A stretch of 33,398 nucleotides of DNA from Candidatus Poribacteria bacterium (GTDB lineage Bacteria > Poribacteria > WGA-4E > WGA-3G). The position numbers and the translations under genes are program-made. Positions 23,515-31,762 of this stretch are shown here, in pieces. Within the stretch, counting starts at the first letter, position 1. Each line of letters begins with the position of its first letter. The notes beneath the pieces are model-generated. The model did not search any database. It was not told the DNA's origin and was given only the letters and a program-made list of their open reading frames with translations. The DNA lies in contig JAAXHI010000301.1 of the NCBI GenBank assembly GCA_012270875.1, forward strand, positions 643 through 34,040. The letters run 5' to 3'.

Positions 23515-24660
23515 ATGATAAAAATAACGCAATGGATAGTCGTTATCTTAGTTTTATGCCTAAGCGTTAGTGTGGCATTTAGCCAAGGACTTGCGCCGCC
23601 ATCAAACGTCACGGCGATGGATACACCCAATGATAACGGATCCAGTATTACCATTAAATGGGACGCGGCAGTTGAGGGTAGCGGTATTAGTGGTTACCAA
23701 ATTCTGCGGCGGATTGCCGATGGTGAGCTTGAAACCATCGGAGACTTATTGCCCGCAGACGCAGGGGTCTATGTTGATTCAGCTATTGAGAAGGGGACTG
23801 CCTACACCTATATCGTGCGTGCTGTTAGTGAAACGGAGGCGACAGTAGATTCCGAACAGACTGTTCCGGTTGAGGGGACAGGCGAGTGGTTTCATACTGG
23901 CAAAATCCCGTTGCTTATTGCCATGCTCCTTTTTTCCGCAGCAATACTTTGGAATATTTATGATGCGCGAAGCGGTAAAGATATATTTGTCCGACGTATC
24001 CCTGGGCTTGAGGCGGTTGATGAAGCCATCGGTAGAGCGACAGAAATGGGACGTTCCATTCTATACAGTACAGGAATGGCGGGTGTCAGTGGTGTCGCTA
24101 CGATTGCGAGTATGACGATTTTGGGACAGGTCGCTCGGCGCACAGCGGATTATGAGACTGCATTACGTGTTCCATGCCGGGACCCAATTGTACTAAATGT
24201 CGTGCGTGAAATGGTAAAAACTGCTTATCTTGAGGAAGGTCGTCCGGATGCCTATAATGAAGATGACATCTTTTTTATCACCGAAAGCCAATTCGCGTAC
24301 GCTGCGGGTGTAGAAGGCATGATGCTCCGCGAGAAACCGGCGGCGATATTTCTACAAGGTACATTTTACGCTGAATCTCTCATCCTTGCGGAGACCGGTA
24401 ATTCTGTTGGTGCTATTCAGATCGCTGGAACGGATTCGGAACACCAACTCCCATTTTTCATCGCCGCGTGCGATTATACCTTAATTGGCGAAGAACTTTA
24501 TGCTGCGAGTGCGTACCTTTCCAGAGAACCGATGTTGCTCGGAAGTCTGAGAGGTCAGGATTGGGGAAAGTTACTTATTTTCGCTGCTATCGTATTGGGT
24601 GTGGTGCTTGAATTATTTGGCGTTAGTTGGATCACAACCCTCTTACAGCGGGTAAGTTAG
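23515..24660 (+). CDS. FN3 and DUF6754-like membrane protein (first gene of four-gene membrane cluster)
   Basis: A 381-residue protein starting at ATG 23515, chosen over the earlier TTG because it gives a clean signal peptide (IVVILVLCLSVSVAFS, cleaved near 24) and follows GAGGAA. Residues 27-118 form a fibronectin type III domain (PPSNVTAMD, SITIKWDAA, SGYQILRR, TAYTYIVRAVSE). A membrane helix spans 130-148, then a 200-residue domain containing AIGRATEMGRSILYSTGMAGVSG in parts (GRATEMGRSILYS), and a last helix spans 352-372. The middle domain matches my memory of DUF6754, of unknown function. The FN3 domain should lie outside and the large domain inside. Three small membrane-protein genes follow with tiny gaps, implying a complex. 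Confidence 0.8.
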   Translation: MIKITQWIVVILVLCLSVSVAFSQGLAPPSNVTAMDTPNDNGSSITIKWDAAVEGSGISGYQILRRIADGELETIGDLLPADAGVYVDSAIEKGTAYTYIVRAVSETEATVDSEQTVPVEGTGEWFHTGKIPLLIAMLLFSAAILWNIYDARSGKDIFVRRIPGLEAVDEAIGRATEMGRSILYSTGMAGVSGVATIASMTILGQVARRTADYETALRVPCRDPIVLNVVREMVKTAYLEEGRPDAYNEDDIFFITESQFAYAAGVEGMMLREKPAAIFLQGTFYAESLILAETGNSVGAIQIAGTDSEHQLPFFIAACDYTLIGEELYAASAYLSREPMLLGSLRGQDWGKLLIFAAIVLGVVLELFGVSWITTLLQRVS

Positions 24661-24668
24661 GAGGTTTT

Positions 24669-25319
24669 ATGAAGCGACAAGTCCCTTTAGTTCTCTGCTT
24701 TGTTTTCGGGATTGTAATGATCCTCACACAATTCAGCCCGCATTCAGTTTCGCAATGGGTCTATGAGGAAGTCATCAGTTGGGTGTTGATTATTGGGCCT
24801 TTTGCGCTGGTATTGGCAACGGTGACGCTGATTCAGACGCATGCGACGCGAATTCGGCGTCGAACAGAACATTGGCAGTACAGTTTTGTTGTATTTGCGG
24901 GTCTTATTATAATGGTTCTGATCGGTCTTTTCTTTACACCACAGAATTCTGTATTTGAGTGGTTATACAACAACGTCCAGTTGCCGATGGATGCGACGAT
25001 GTTTTCGCTGCTTGCCTTCTTCATCGCCTCAGCCGCCTACCGCGCTTTCCGCGCCCGAACATTTGAAGCAAGTTTACTATTGATTACTGCTCTGATTGTC
25101 ATGATGGGGAATGTGCCCGTTGGCGATCTTATCTGGAATACAGTATTATTTTGGGTCCCCTTGGAGGATGGTGCTTCTTGGTGGCGGCAGTGGATTTTAG
25201 ATAACCCGAATCTTTCAGCGAGACGTGGCATTATTCTCGGTGTTAGTTTAGGTGTAATTTCACAGTCTATCCGAATTATCTTGGGTATTGAACGCTCGTA
25301 TCTTGGTGGAGGAGATTAA
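24669..25319 (+). CDS. Six-helix membrane protein of unknown function (second gene of cluster)
   Basis: A 216-residue protein starting at ATG 24669, directly after AGGAGG and 8 nt past the previous stop; the longer frame from 24627 would overlap that gene and lacks a ribosome site. Hydrophobic helices lie at about 5-21, 36-57, 71-90, 109-126, 132-148 and 186-206. A short basic loop HATRIRRRTEHW (58-69) and RAFRAR (125-130) should face the cytoplasm. Conserved-looking residues include GNVPVGDLIWN and the tryptophans WWRQWIL in a loop before the last helix. I do not recognise a family. Its place between two other membrane genes suggests a subunit of the same complex. Confidence 0.75.
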   Translation: MKRQVPLVLCFVFGIVMILTQFSPHSVSQWVYEEVISWVLIIGPFALVLATVTLIQTHATRIRRRTEHWQYSFVVFAGLIIMVLIGLFFTPQNSVFEWLYNNVQLPMDATMFSLLAFFIASAAYRAFRARTFEASLLLITALIVMMGNVPVGDLIWNTVLFWVPLEDGASWWRQWILDNPNLSARRGIILGVSLGVISQSIRIILGIERSYLGGGD

Positions 25320-25321
25320 AT

Positions 25322-26116
25322 ATGGATCGGCGATTTGTCTTTATCTTGGTTGCGTTGGCGGTTATTATTCCGATGTTGTTCTCTGTCAATTTACCCGTCT
25401 CAGTATCTGAACCGACGCAGAAATTCTACGATTATGTTGAGGCTCTTCCTGCCGGGTCAACGATCATGGTTGCCTTTGATTATGGTCCCTCCTCTTTAGC
25501 CGAGCTGAATCCTATGGCAAAAGCATTACTGAAACAGTGTTTCGATAGAGACATACGGGTCATAGCTATTACACTTATTGTAGATGCACCTACCTTGGCA
25601 AGTGCCCTTATACAAGAAGTCGCTACAGAGAAAGGGGCAGTGGAAGGTGAAGATTATGTCTTTTTAGGCTACCGTCCTGGTGCTGTGCAAGTGATGCTTG
25701 GCATGGGGACGGACATCGCGAGTGTGTATGATACGGATTACAACGGGACAGCGATTAGTGAGATCCCGATGATGCAAAATATTACGAACTATGACCAAAT
25801 TGATCTTCTGGTTGATTTCGCCTCCAGCGATACGGTAGAGTCATGGATTATCTACGCGAATGTCCGGTACAACCAAAAGATCGCCGCTGGGGTCACAGGC
25901 GTTATTATCGCACAGATGTTTCCGTATCTGCAGACTGGACAGTTAGTTGGTTTGCTGTCTGGAATTTTGGGAGCGGCTGAGTACGAGAACCTTGTAGGTG
26001 CTCCTGCGAAAGGGATGCAATGGATAAATGTAGAATCGTTTGTCCATCTGTTGATTGTCGGACTGGTAATCATTGGCAACATAACTTACTTTATTCATAG
26101 GACACGGGAGGAATAG
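25322..26116 (+). CDS. Two-helix membrane-anchored protein with a large soluble domain (third gene of cluster)
   Basis: A 264-residue protein starting 2 nt after the preceding stop, with GGAGGAG just upstream. One helix at 5-22 and a C-terminal helix at about 240-257 flank a 210-residue domain. The domain alternates strands and helices like a Rossmann-type fold: STIMVAFDYGPSS, DIRVIAITLIVDAP, EDYVFLGYRPGAVQVML and DQIDLLVDFASSD. The late stretch PYLQTGQLVGLLSGILGAAEYE weakly resembles the end of the first gene's domain. No signature of a known binding protein or enzyme is clear. The domain would sit on one side of the membrane as a sensor, ligand-binding or assembly part; the function is unknown. 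Confidence 0.72.
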   Translation: MDRRFVFILVALAVIIPMLFSVNLPVSVSEPTQKFYDYVEALPAGSTIMVAFDYGPSSLAELNPMAKALLKQCFDRDIRVIAITLIVDAPTLASALIQEVATEKGAVEGEDYVFLGYRPGAVQVMLGMGTDIASVYDTDYNGTAISEIPMMQNITNYDQIDLLVDFASSDTVESWIIYANVRYNQKIAAGVTGVIIAQMFPYLQTGQLVGLLSGILGAAEYENLVGAPAKGMQWINVESFVHLLIVGLVIIGNITYFIHRTREE

Positions 26117-26120
26117 TTTG

Positions 26121-26780
26121 ATGGATTTATGGAGTTTAATTGGAATTTGGGTTGCAGCGTTTCTGACACTCTCCATCTACAGCGTTCTTTATCAAGACAA
26201 CCCGTTCTACCGATTTGCCGAACACCTTTTTGTAGGCGTATCTGTTGGGTATGGGATTGTCCTTTCTATCTATCAAGGACTTGTCCCCTTTGCCTTTAAA
26301 CCGTTATGGGAGACGGTAGAAACTGGCGCGCCAGAAGGTTTCATTAAACTAATTCCGATCGGTATCGGTTTGCTCTTTTTTGCGCGCCTGTCCCCTCGTC
26401 ATACGTGGTTAATCCGCTACCCGATTGCTATTCTTATCGGATTTGGTTCGGGAATCGCAATTCCGAATGTGCTGCGCGCGAACATATTTGAACAGACGCG
26501 TGGAACACTTGCTCCGTTTGCAGAGATTGCCGCGGGAACGCTCACGGGTTGGGGTATTTTCGAGGCAGTCCTTATGGTTGCTGGTGTTATTTGCACACTG
26601 ACCTATTTTTTCTTTGCTGTAGAGCATCGGGGACCTGTCAAATGGGTTTCAAAGGTCGGCATCGCTTTCCTTATGATCGGATTCGGTTCGGCGTTTGGGA
26701 ATACTGTTATGGGACGTGTCGCGTTGCTTATTCAACGGGTCGACTTCTTATTAAGCGATTGGTTGCACATAATTTCTTAA
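26121..26780 (+). CDS. Six-helix membrane protein of unknown function (fourth gene of cluster)
   Basis: A 219-residue protein starting at ATG 26121 (GGGAGG 9 nt upstream), 4 nt after the previous stop. Hydrophobic helices lie at about 4-23, 34-52, 74-90, 100-117, 143-166 and 176-195. The C-terminal third has a glycine-rich FGSAFGNTVMGRVALLIQR (188-206), which looks like a conserved functional segment because it ends a helix with an Arg and a polar pair. An early loop carries YQDNPFYRFAEHLFVG with charged residues at the membrane edge. No family is recognised. It closes the cluster; a repeat-rich spacer without genes follows. Confidence 0.72.
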   Translation: MDLWSLIGIWVAAFLTLSIYSVLYQDNPFYRFAEHLFVGVSVGYGIVLSIYQGLVPFAFKPLWETVETGAPEGFIKLIPIGIGLLFFARLSPRHTWLIRYPIAILIGFGSGIAIPNVLRANIFEQTRGTLAPFAEIAAGTLTGWGIFEAVLMVAGVICTLTYFFFAVEHRGPVKWVSKVGIAFLMIGFGSAFGNTVMGRVALLIQRVDFLLSDWLHIIS

Positions 26781-26794
26781 TCTTTATGGGAATG

Positions 26795-26886
26795 GCAATC
26801 GGCTATCAGCAATCGGCTATCGGTAAGAATGGCTTTCGGAAATCTTCGGCTATCGGAAATCTTCAGTAAAGAGACGTTGGGATTTT
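26795..26886. repeat. Degenerate short-repeat spacer (GCAATCGGCTATC and TCGGAAATCTTC units)
   Basis: GCAATCGGCTATC occurs at 26795-26807 and 26809-26821, and TCGGAAATCTTC at 26836-26847 and 26853-26864. The stretch ends with AGACGTTGGGATTTT (26872-26886), which recurs exactly at 31616-31630 in another spacer. No gene is seen in the whole 26781-26962 spacer. Its role is unknown. Confidence 0.75.
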
Positions 26887-26940
26887 CAAAAACCTCTTGT
26901 AACTGACTGCTGATTGCTAAAGTTCAAACCCACACCATTT

Positions 26941-26962
26941 AACCGCAAGGAAAAATTAAAAA
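26941..26962 (+). promoter_or_regulatory. AACCGCAAGG leader element before the TIM-barrel gene
   Basis: AACCGCAAGG (26941-26950) is followed by exactly 12 A/T bases and then the ATG. The same decamer, spacing and A-rich spacer occur twice in tandem before the DUF402 ATG. AAGG may be the ribosome site; its long spacing is unusual. Confidence 0.55.
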
Positions 26963-27805
26963 ATGAAACTTGGATATAGTACATGGGGAATGCCCACTGT
27001 TCCTATAGATACTGCCATCTCCCATTTAGCAAAACTCGGATACGATGGCGTTGAACTGACCATCATTCCACGGTTTACGACTGAACTCAGCACGCTTGAT
27101 GCTGCGGAACGGAAACGGATTGCCTCCCTATTAGAACAGCATAACTTGGCACTACCGGCAATCGCGGCGCATTCAAGTCTGCTGGAAATGGATCCAGAGG
27201 CACATGCGAAAAATATGTGGCGACTGAAAGGCGGTGTTGATCTCGCGGTGGAACTCGCACAAGGTGATGAACCGCCTGCGGTTAATACGACCCCTGGTGG
27301 AAAACCGGAGGATTGGGATAGAAACAAGGAATTCCTCGCGGAACGGGTCGGAGAACTTGCCGATTATGGGGCATCGCGCGGTGTTACGATTGCTATGGAG
27401 CCGCATATCGGTGCTATCATTGACACACCGGCGAAGGTGCTTGAACTTCTGGAAATCGTCAATTCACCCTATCTCAAAGTTAACTTCGACATCAGCCATT
27501 TTGATATTGTTGGTATGCCGACAGAAGAGACGGTGGCGGCGTTAGCAGCCGTATCAGCACATACACACGTCAAGGACCAGCGCGGTACTGCACCTAACCA
27601 TGAGTTCCTCATTCCCGGTGAAGGTCCATTTGATTATGTCGGCTATCTCAAGGAGATGCAAGCACACGGTTATGATGGTTTTATCACTGCTGAGGTGAGT
27701 TTTATGGTGCAGGCACGCGAAAACTACGATCCGCTCGCTGCTGCGACACTCTCTTATCAGACTTTATCGAATGCTTTTACGGAGGCAGGAATCGAACGAG
27801 GATAG
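26963..27805 (+). CDS. Xylose-isomerase-like TIM-barrel sugar isomerase/epimerase
   Basis: A 280-residue protein of the AP-endonuclease-2/sugar-phosphate isomerase superfamily. It opens MKLGYSTWGMP with LAKLGYDGVELT, the first barrel units. The four metal ligands are Glu146 in IAMEPH, Asp176 in NFDISHFD, His202 in HTHVKDQ and Glu244 in ITAEVSF, as in ketose 3-epimerases and inositol-catabolism enzymes. It should isomerise or epimerise a sugar or cyclitol in the cytoplasm; the exact substrate cannot be told. Two nucleotides separate its stop from the sulfatase start, so the pair may release and process a sulfated sugar. Confidence 0.88.
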   Translation: MKLGYSTWGMPTVPIDTAISHLAKLGYDGVELTIIPRFTTELSTLDAAERKRIASLLEQHNLALPAIAAHSSLLEMDPEAHAKNMWRLKGGVDLAVELAQGDEPPAVNTTPGGKPEDWDRNKEFLAERVGELADYGASRGVTIAMEPHIGAIIDTPAKVLELLEIVNSPYLKVNFDISHFDIVGMPTEETVAALAAVSAHTHVKDQRGTAPNHEFLIPGEGPFDYVGYLKEMQAHGYDGFITAEVSFMVQARENYDPLAAATLSYQTLSNAFTEAGIERG

Positions 27806-27807
27806 CG

Positions 27808-29205
27808 ATGGGAACCCCGAACATCCTTTTATTAATGACAGATCAGCAACGTTGGGATGCGATGGGTTGCAGCGGTGATTGGGTAGAGACACCGAACCTT
27901 GATCGCATCGCAAGTGAAGGTGTGCAGTTTACGAACTGTGTCACGACCTCGCCGGTCTGTATCCCGACGCGACTCAGTTTAGCGACAGGCTTATATCCGC
28001 ATAACACCGGCGTTTGGAATAATATGAACCATACAATGCCAGCAGAAACGCCGACATGGATGCAAGCAATGCGCGATGCAGGCTACCGGACGAGTCTTTT
28101 CGGCAAAACACATTTACATCCACACGGCGGTGACTTACGTGAGCGTGAAGACTTGATGAATGCTTACGGGTTGGACGACGTAAACGAAATCGGTGGACCG
28201 CGTGCGAGTGCCAGTACTTTATCGCACATGACGGCGGAGTGGGAAGAAAAAGGGTTATGGGATGCCTACCGAGCGGATTATCGAGAACGGTTCAGCTCGA
28301 AACCACACCTTGTGCGTCCGTCAACGTTAGGACTCGAAAACTACGCTGATGTCTATGTCGGGCAGCAGGCGAAGCAGTATCTACAGAACTATGATCGGCA
28401 GGAGCCTTGGTGCTGTTGGGTGAGTTTCGGGGGTCCACATGAGCCGTGGGATACACCGGAGCCTTACGCCAGTATGTATGATCCGGAGGTGATGCCAGAA
28501 GCAGTTCCGCGCCCGTCTGCTGGAGAACGTCCGCGTGGACACTTAGATCGGCTTATGGAGCGGATAAACCCTGCGTTTGAACCCGGTGAAATCGGTAGAT
28601 TGCGTGCAGATTATGCTGGCAATGTAACGCTTATTGACGCGCAAATCGGTGAAATTCTTGATGCGATTGCGGCACGCGGTGAGCTTGAGAACACTGTCAT
28701 TGTGCATACCTCTGACCACGGTGAGATGAACGGCGATTACGGACTTATCTATAAAGGCAATTTTTTGAACGGTGCAGTCCGGATCCCGTTACTCGTGCGA
28801 ACGCCTAAGGCATCGGGGTTACAAACCCCTCCCACAGGAAGTGTCTGTGATAGTCCTGTAGAATGGATTGACATCGGTCCGACGCTTGTTGAAATGGCAG
28901 GTGGTGAATTGGCGCATCGTCAGTTCGGAAAATCGTTGTGTCCGGTGCTAACGAACTCGGAAGCGGCGCACCGTGATTTTGCGATTTCCGAGATACAAGG
29001 CGAGATTATGTTGCTAAATCAGGAGTGGAAGGCTGCGCTCAACACAGATGGCGAAGTTTATCTGTTATTCGATGTGCAAAATGACCCGAATGAGATACAT
29101 AACCTCGCTGGTAAACCTGAAGTTGTAGATGTTGAAACGGCGTTGCGCCTGCAAATTTTAGAATGGCTTGTGCAGACGCAACTGGGAAAACCGTTTCGTC
29201 AGTGA
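27808..29205 (+). CDS. Sulfatase (formylglycine-dependent)
   Basis: A 465-residue type I sulfatase. NILLLMTDQQRWDAMG holds the first metal Asp. VCIPTRLSLATGLYPHNTG (50-68) is the active-site signature, with Cys51 the residue converted to formylglycine. HTSDHGEMNGDYGLIYKGNF holds the other metal residues. The canonical C-x-P-S-R reads C-x-P-T-R here, a permitted but less common variant. It hydrolyses sulfate esters of sugars or other organics. No signal peptide is seen, so unless exported by other means it acts in the cytoplasm. It starts right behind the TIM-barrel gene. A maturation enzyme must be encoded elsewhere. The gene converges on the VWA gene with a 10-nt gap. Confidence 0.95.
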   Translation: MGTPNILLLMTDQQRWDAMGCSGDWVETPNLDRIASEGVQFTNCVTTSPVCIPTRLSLATGLYPHNTGVWNNMNHTMPAETPTWMQAMRDAGYRTSLFGKTHLHPHGGDLREREDLMNAYGLDDVNEIGGPRASASTLSHMTAEWEEKGLWDAYRADYRERFSSKPHLVRPSTLGLENYADVYVGQQAKQYLQNYDRQEPWCCWVSFGGPHEPWDTPEPYASMYDPEVMPEAVPRPSAGERPRGHLDRLMERINPAFEPGEIGRLRADYAGNVTLIDAQIGEILDAIAARGELENTVIVHTSDHGEMNGDYGLIYKGNFLNGAVRIPLLVRTPKASGLQTPPTGSVCDSPVEWIDIGPTLVEMAGGELAHRQFGKSLCPVLTNSEAAHRDFAISEIQGEIMLLNQEWKAALNTDGEVYLLFDVQNDPNEIHNLAGKPEVVDVETALRLQILEWLVQTQLGKPFRQ

Positions 29206-29215
29206 ATGGAATATC

Positions 29216-31465
29216 CTAACTGGATTGTTCCTGTTCTTTAATTCGCCTTGCGTTGTGCACGAGTGTTAACAATTCTTCGCCGCGCTTCTCGGCTTGCGCT
29301 TCATCTTTTGCGACAACCTCTGGATGCTGTTGCAAGATGTCTTTAAGCGTCTTCGAGACGGTCTGTAGGCAACCCTCTTTCACCCAGAAACTCTCCCGTA
29401 GGATTTCGGCGAATTGTGCCATAGTTGCAGCAAACTGAAGTCCCGGCGAGGTATCCTCAAACTTGGCTTTAAGGTCTTCAACAGCGAATTTCTCACTGAC
29501 TTCCGTTACCTTTTGCGTGTCGGGATCTTCATACCGGATGGAGACCTTCGCGAGTCTGCCACTATCAACCCCTTTGTTGAGTTTAACTTCATAGAGTGCG
29601 GTGACGCTGTGTCCGGATCCGATTTCGCCAGCATCTGCTTCGTCGTTACGGAAATCCTCATGCTTCATCTGTCGGCTTTCATAGCCAACCAGCCGGAACT
29701 GCCTCACGGTATCTGGATTGAATTTAACCTGGACCTTCGCATCCTTCGCGATGGTCTGTAGTGTTCCCGTGAGATTCTCAACAAAGATGCGACGTGCCTC
29801 GTTACGGGTATCGACATAGGCGTAATTCCCGTTGCCTTTCTTCGCGAGTTCCTCCATGAGGGTGTCGTTGTAATTCCCCATGCCGAAACCGACTGTGGTT
29901 AAGAAGATGTTATCGTTATCAACGTAGCTGCGGATTTCCTTGAGAAGCACTTCTGGGTCTGTTACACCTTCGTTCGCAACGCCATCTGAACAGAGAATCA
30001 CACGATTGATGCAATCGCTTTCTGCATTCTTGCGGGCGAGTTCATATCCTTTGTGAATCCCGTCTTCAACATTTGTCACACCTTCTGGACACAGCGAATC
30101 AATCCGTTCCAAGATGTGTTCCCGATTCACAACACTGGTATGTGGGAGGACAACCCGAGCGTCGGTGCCGTAGACGACAATGCCAATCTTGTCGGCGGGA
30201 CGGAGTTGTTTGACCAAAAGCCGCAACGCCTTTTTTACCAACCCCAACCGATTTTCCATGCCCATTGACCCGGAGACATCGATTACGAAAGTGAGTACAG
30301 CGTCCTGGCGATCAACATCTGGAACGACGCGTCCTTGAATGCCTATGCGTAGCAATTGGGATCGCTTGCGTTCACTAAATTTTGAAGGCGCGCCTTCAAG
30401 ATGCAGTGCGAAAGCGGCATCGGTTGGCGGGGTATAGTCGTAATCAAAAGCGTTGATGAATTCCTCGACCCGCACGGCTTCTGTCGGTGGCAGATTGCCG
30501 TCTCGGAGATAGCGACGCATTACGGCATAGGAGGCACTATCGGCATCCATACCAAAAGTCGACTTGTTATCATCTTCTGGGTCAATAAATGGGTTTGTGC
30601 CGTGTCCCTTGAAGAAGACATCGCGGTAAGCAGCTCCATTGGGCGGGTTTAATTGTGCTGATGTTGGGACAATTGCACTATACGCAAAGGATTCCATGAC
30701 CTGCGAGAGCCGCTTCCGTTTGAGAGTAGGCCTATTAAACGTTAATGGTCTTGTGTCATTGATAGGTACGTCACGCAAAACCAGTCTTTCTTCATTGAAA
30801 ACGTTATCCGCGAAGGCATAGCGGCAGACGAAATCTGAATCTAATTCGACATCAGAGACATGATAAGCCACGCTCGCGCTTGCGTGGTTTGTTCGTGTAA
30901 TCGTAACGTCGTGCGATGGGGACTCAATGTCTCCAAGTGCGTCCTTACCTTCAATGTCTATTGACATCAAGAAACTTTCAACAGGTTGGTTGGCTCGTAG
31001 ATGATGCGTGTACACTAAACTGTCGTCGATTTCCTCGGTCTGTTCAGTATATTGGATTTGAATCCGGCACGCATCATCGGCAGCAATCGGTGGGATTTCT
31101 GCTTGCAATGCGGAAGTCCCGATTGTCTGTAAGATTTGCAAGTCCTGCGCTTGGAGAATGCGTTTATAGAACTCGGTTAACTTCTGTCCTCTCAGCAATT
31201 GTGGTTCCGTGAGATTGCCACTAATGCGAATCTCGGTATTTTTTTGTTTCGCTCCATCCGGTAGTGGGAAAAGAAAAAGACCACCGATAGGGACGTTATT
31301 TGGGTTGCTGAAAATGAGATCTACTTCTGTTGTTGCTAACCGATCATCATCAATTGAGACGTTCACGTGATAACGCTCAATCATCAGTTTTTGAAAGTGA
31401 GATGCTTGCGTCTCTGATGGGACAAAAAGACTTCTCGCCAGTGTGTAGAATTCTAATTGGTTCAT
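29216..31465 (-). CDS. VIT and VWA (YfbK-like) protein
   Basis: A 749-residue protein joining two modules. Residues about 20-180 form a VIT domain (TTEVDLIFSNPNNVPIGGLF and FPLPDGA), as in inter-alpha-trypsin inhibitor heavy chains. Residues 280-745 match YfbK: an N-terminal unit with NPFIDPEDDN and STFGMDADSASYAVMRRYL, a von Willebrand A domain with MIDAS DVSGSMG (396-402) and later VILCSDGVANEG, and a C-terminal DUF3520-type unit containing KVQVKFNPDTVRQFRLVGYE. No signal peptide is seen, so it may be cytoplasmic. VWA proteins mediate metal-dependent protein contacts; the partner is unknown. AAAGGAG precedes the ATG. A shorter paralogue lies directly upstream. Confidence 0.9.
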   Translation of the reverse strand: MNQLEFYTLARSLFVPSETQASHFQKLMIERYHVNVSIDDDRLATTEVDLIFSNPNNVPIGGLFLFPLPDGAKQKNTEIRISGNLTEPQLLRGQKLTEFYKRILQAQDLQILQTIGTSALQAEIPPIAADDACRIQIQYTEQTEEIDDSLVYTHHLRANQPVESFLMSIDIEGKDALGDIESPSHDVTITRTNHASASVAYHVSDVELDSDFVCRYAFADNVFNEERLVLRDVPINDTRPLTFNRPTLKRKRLSQVMESFAYSAIVPTSAQLNPPNGAAYRDVFFKGHGTNPFIDPEDDNKSTFGMDADSASYAVMRRYLRDGNLPPTEAVRVEEFINAFDYDYTPPTDAAFALHLEGAPSKFSERKRSQLLRIGIQGRVVPDVDRQDAVLTFVIDVSGSMGMENRLGLVKKALRLLVKQLRPADKIGIVVYGTDARVVLPHTSVVNREHILERIDSLCPEGVTNVEDGIHKGYELARKNAESDCINRVILCSDGVANEGVTDPEVLLKEIRSYVDNDNIFLTTVGFGMGNYNDTLMEELAKKGNGNYAYVDTRNEARRIFVENLTGTLQTIAKDAKVQVKFNPDTVRQFRLVGYESRQMKHEDFRNDEADAGEIGSGHSVTALYEVKLNKGVDSGRLAKVSIRYEDPDTQKVTEVSEKFAVEDLKAKFEDTSPGLQFAATMAQFAEILRESFWVKEGCLQTVSKTLKDILQQHPEVVAKDEAQAEKRGEELLTLVHNARRIKEQEQSS

Positions 31466-31762
31466 GAGATATCTCCTTTTATTCTATGTTTAAGGGTTGG
31501 GTCTGCTTGATTGGTGAAGTGAGAGGTAAAAGTCATTCAGGCACACCTATTTGGAGTTGTGCCTACAATGTGCCAATATCATGAAAAAGGCACATTAAAA
31601 TCTATACATTTAATAAGACGTTGGGATTTTAGGCGGGTTTAAATAGGGGAACAGATTTTTTTATTTTCTCAGATAATCCAAAATACCAAATATCCCAAGA
31701 CAGTTTAAAAGGGCGATCTCACTTGCGACGAATCGAGAACTGAAATCGCCCTCTCAAAAACA
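31466..31762. other. Spacer of 297 nt with palindromes, no gene seen
   Basis: Between the two VWA genes. It has AGGCACA (31539-31545) with TGTGCCT (31558-31564), and TGTGCC (31569-31574) with GGCACA (31589-31594), two stem-loops built on the same GGCACA word. A copy of AGACGTTGGGATTTT (31616-31630) also lies here, shared with 26872-26886. A terminator hairpin occupies the far end. No convincing minus-strand promoter or small ORF with a good ribosome site was seen. Confidence 0.6.
31710..31752 (-). terminator. Intrinsic terminator after the second VWA gene
   Basis: AGGGCGAT (31710-31717) pairs with ATCGCCCT (31745-31752) around a 27-nt loop; the minus strand continues TTTTAAAC. It starts about 10 nt past the stop of the upstream VWA gene, and would separate its transcript from the VIT-VWA gene. 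Confidence 0.6.

Noticed and set aside
26795-26870. Possible CRISPR array from short tandem repeats
   Set aside because: Units are 12-13 nt, occur only twice each, and are separated by 1-5 nt without unique spacers.
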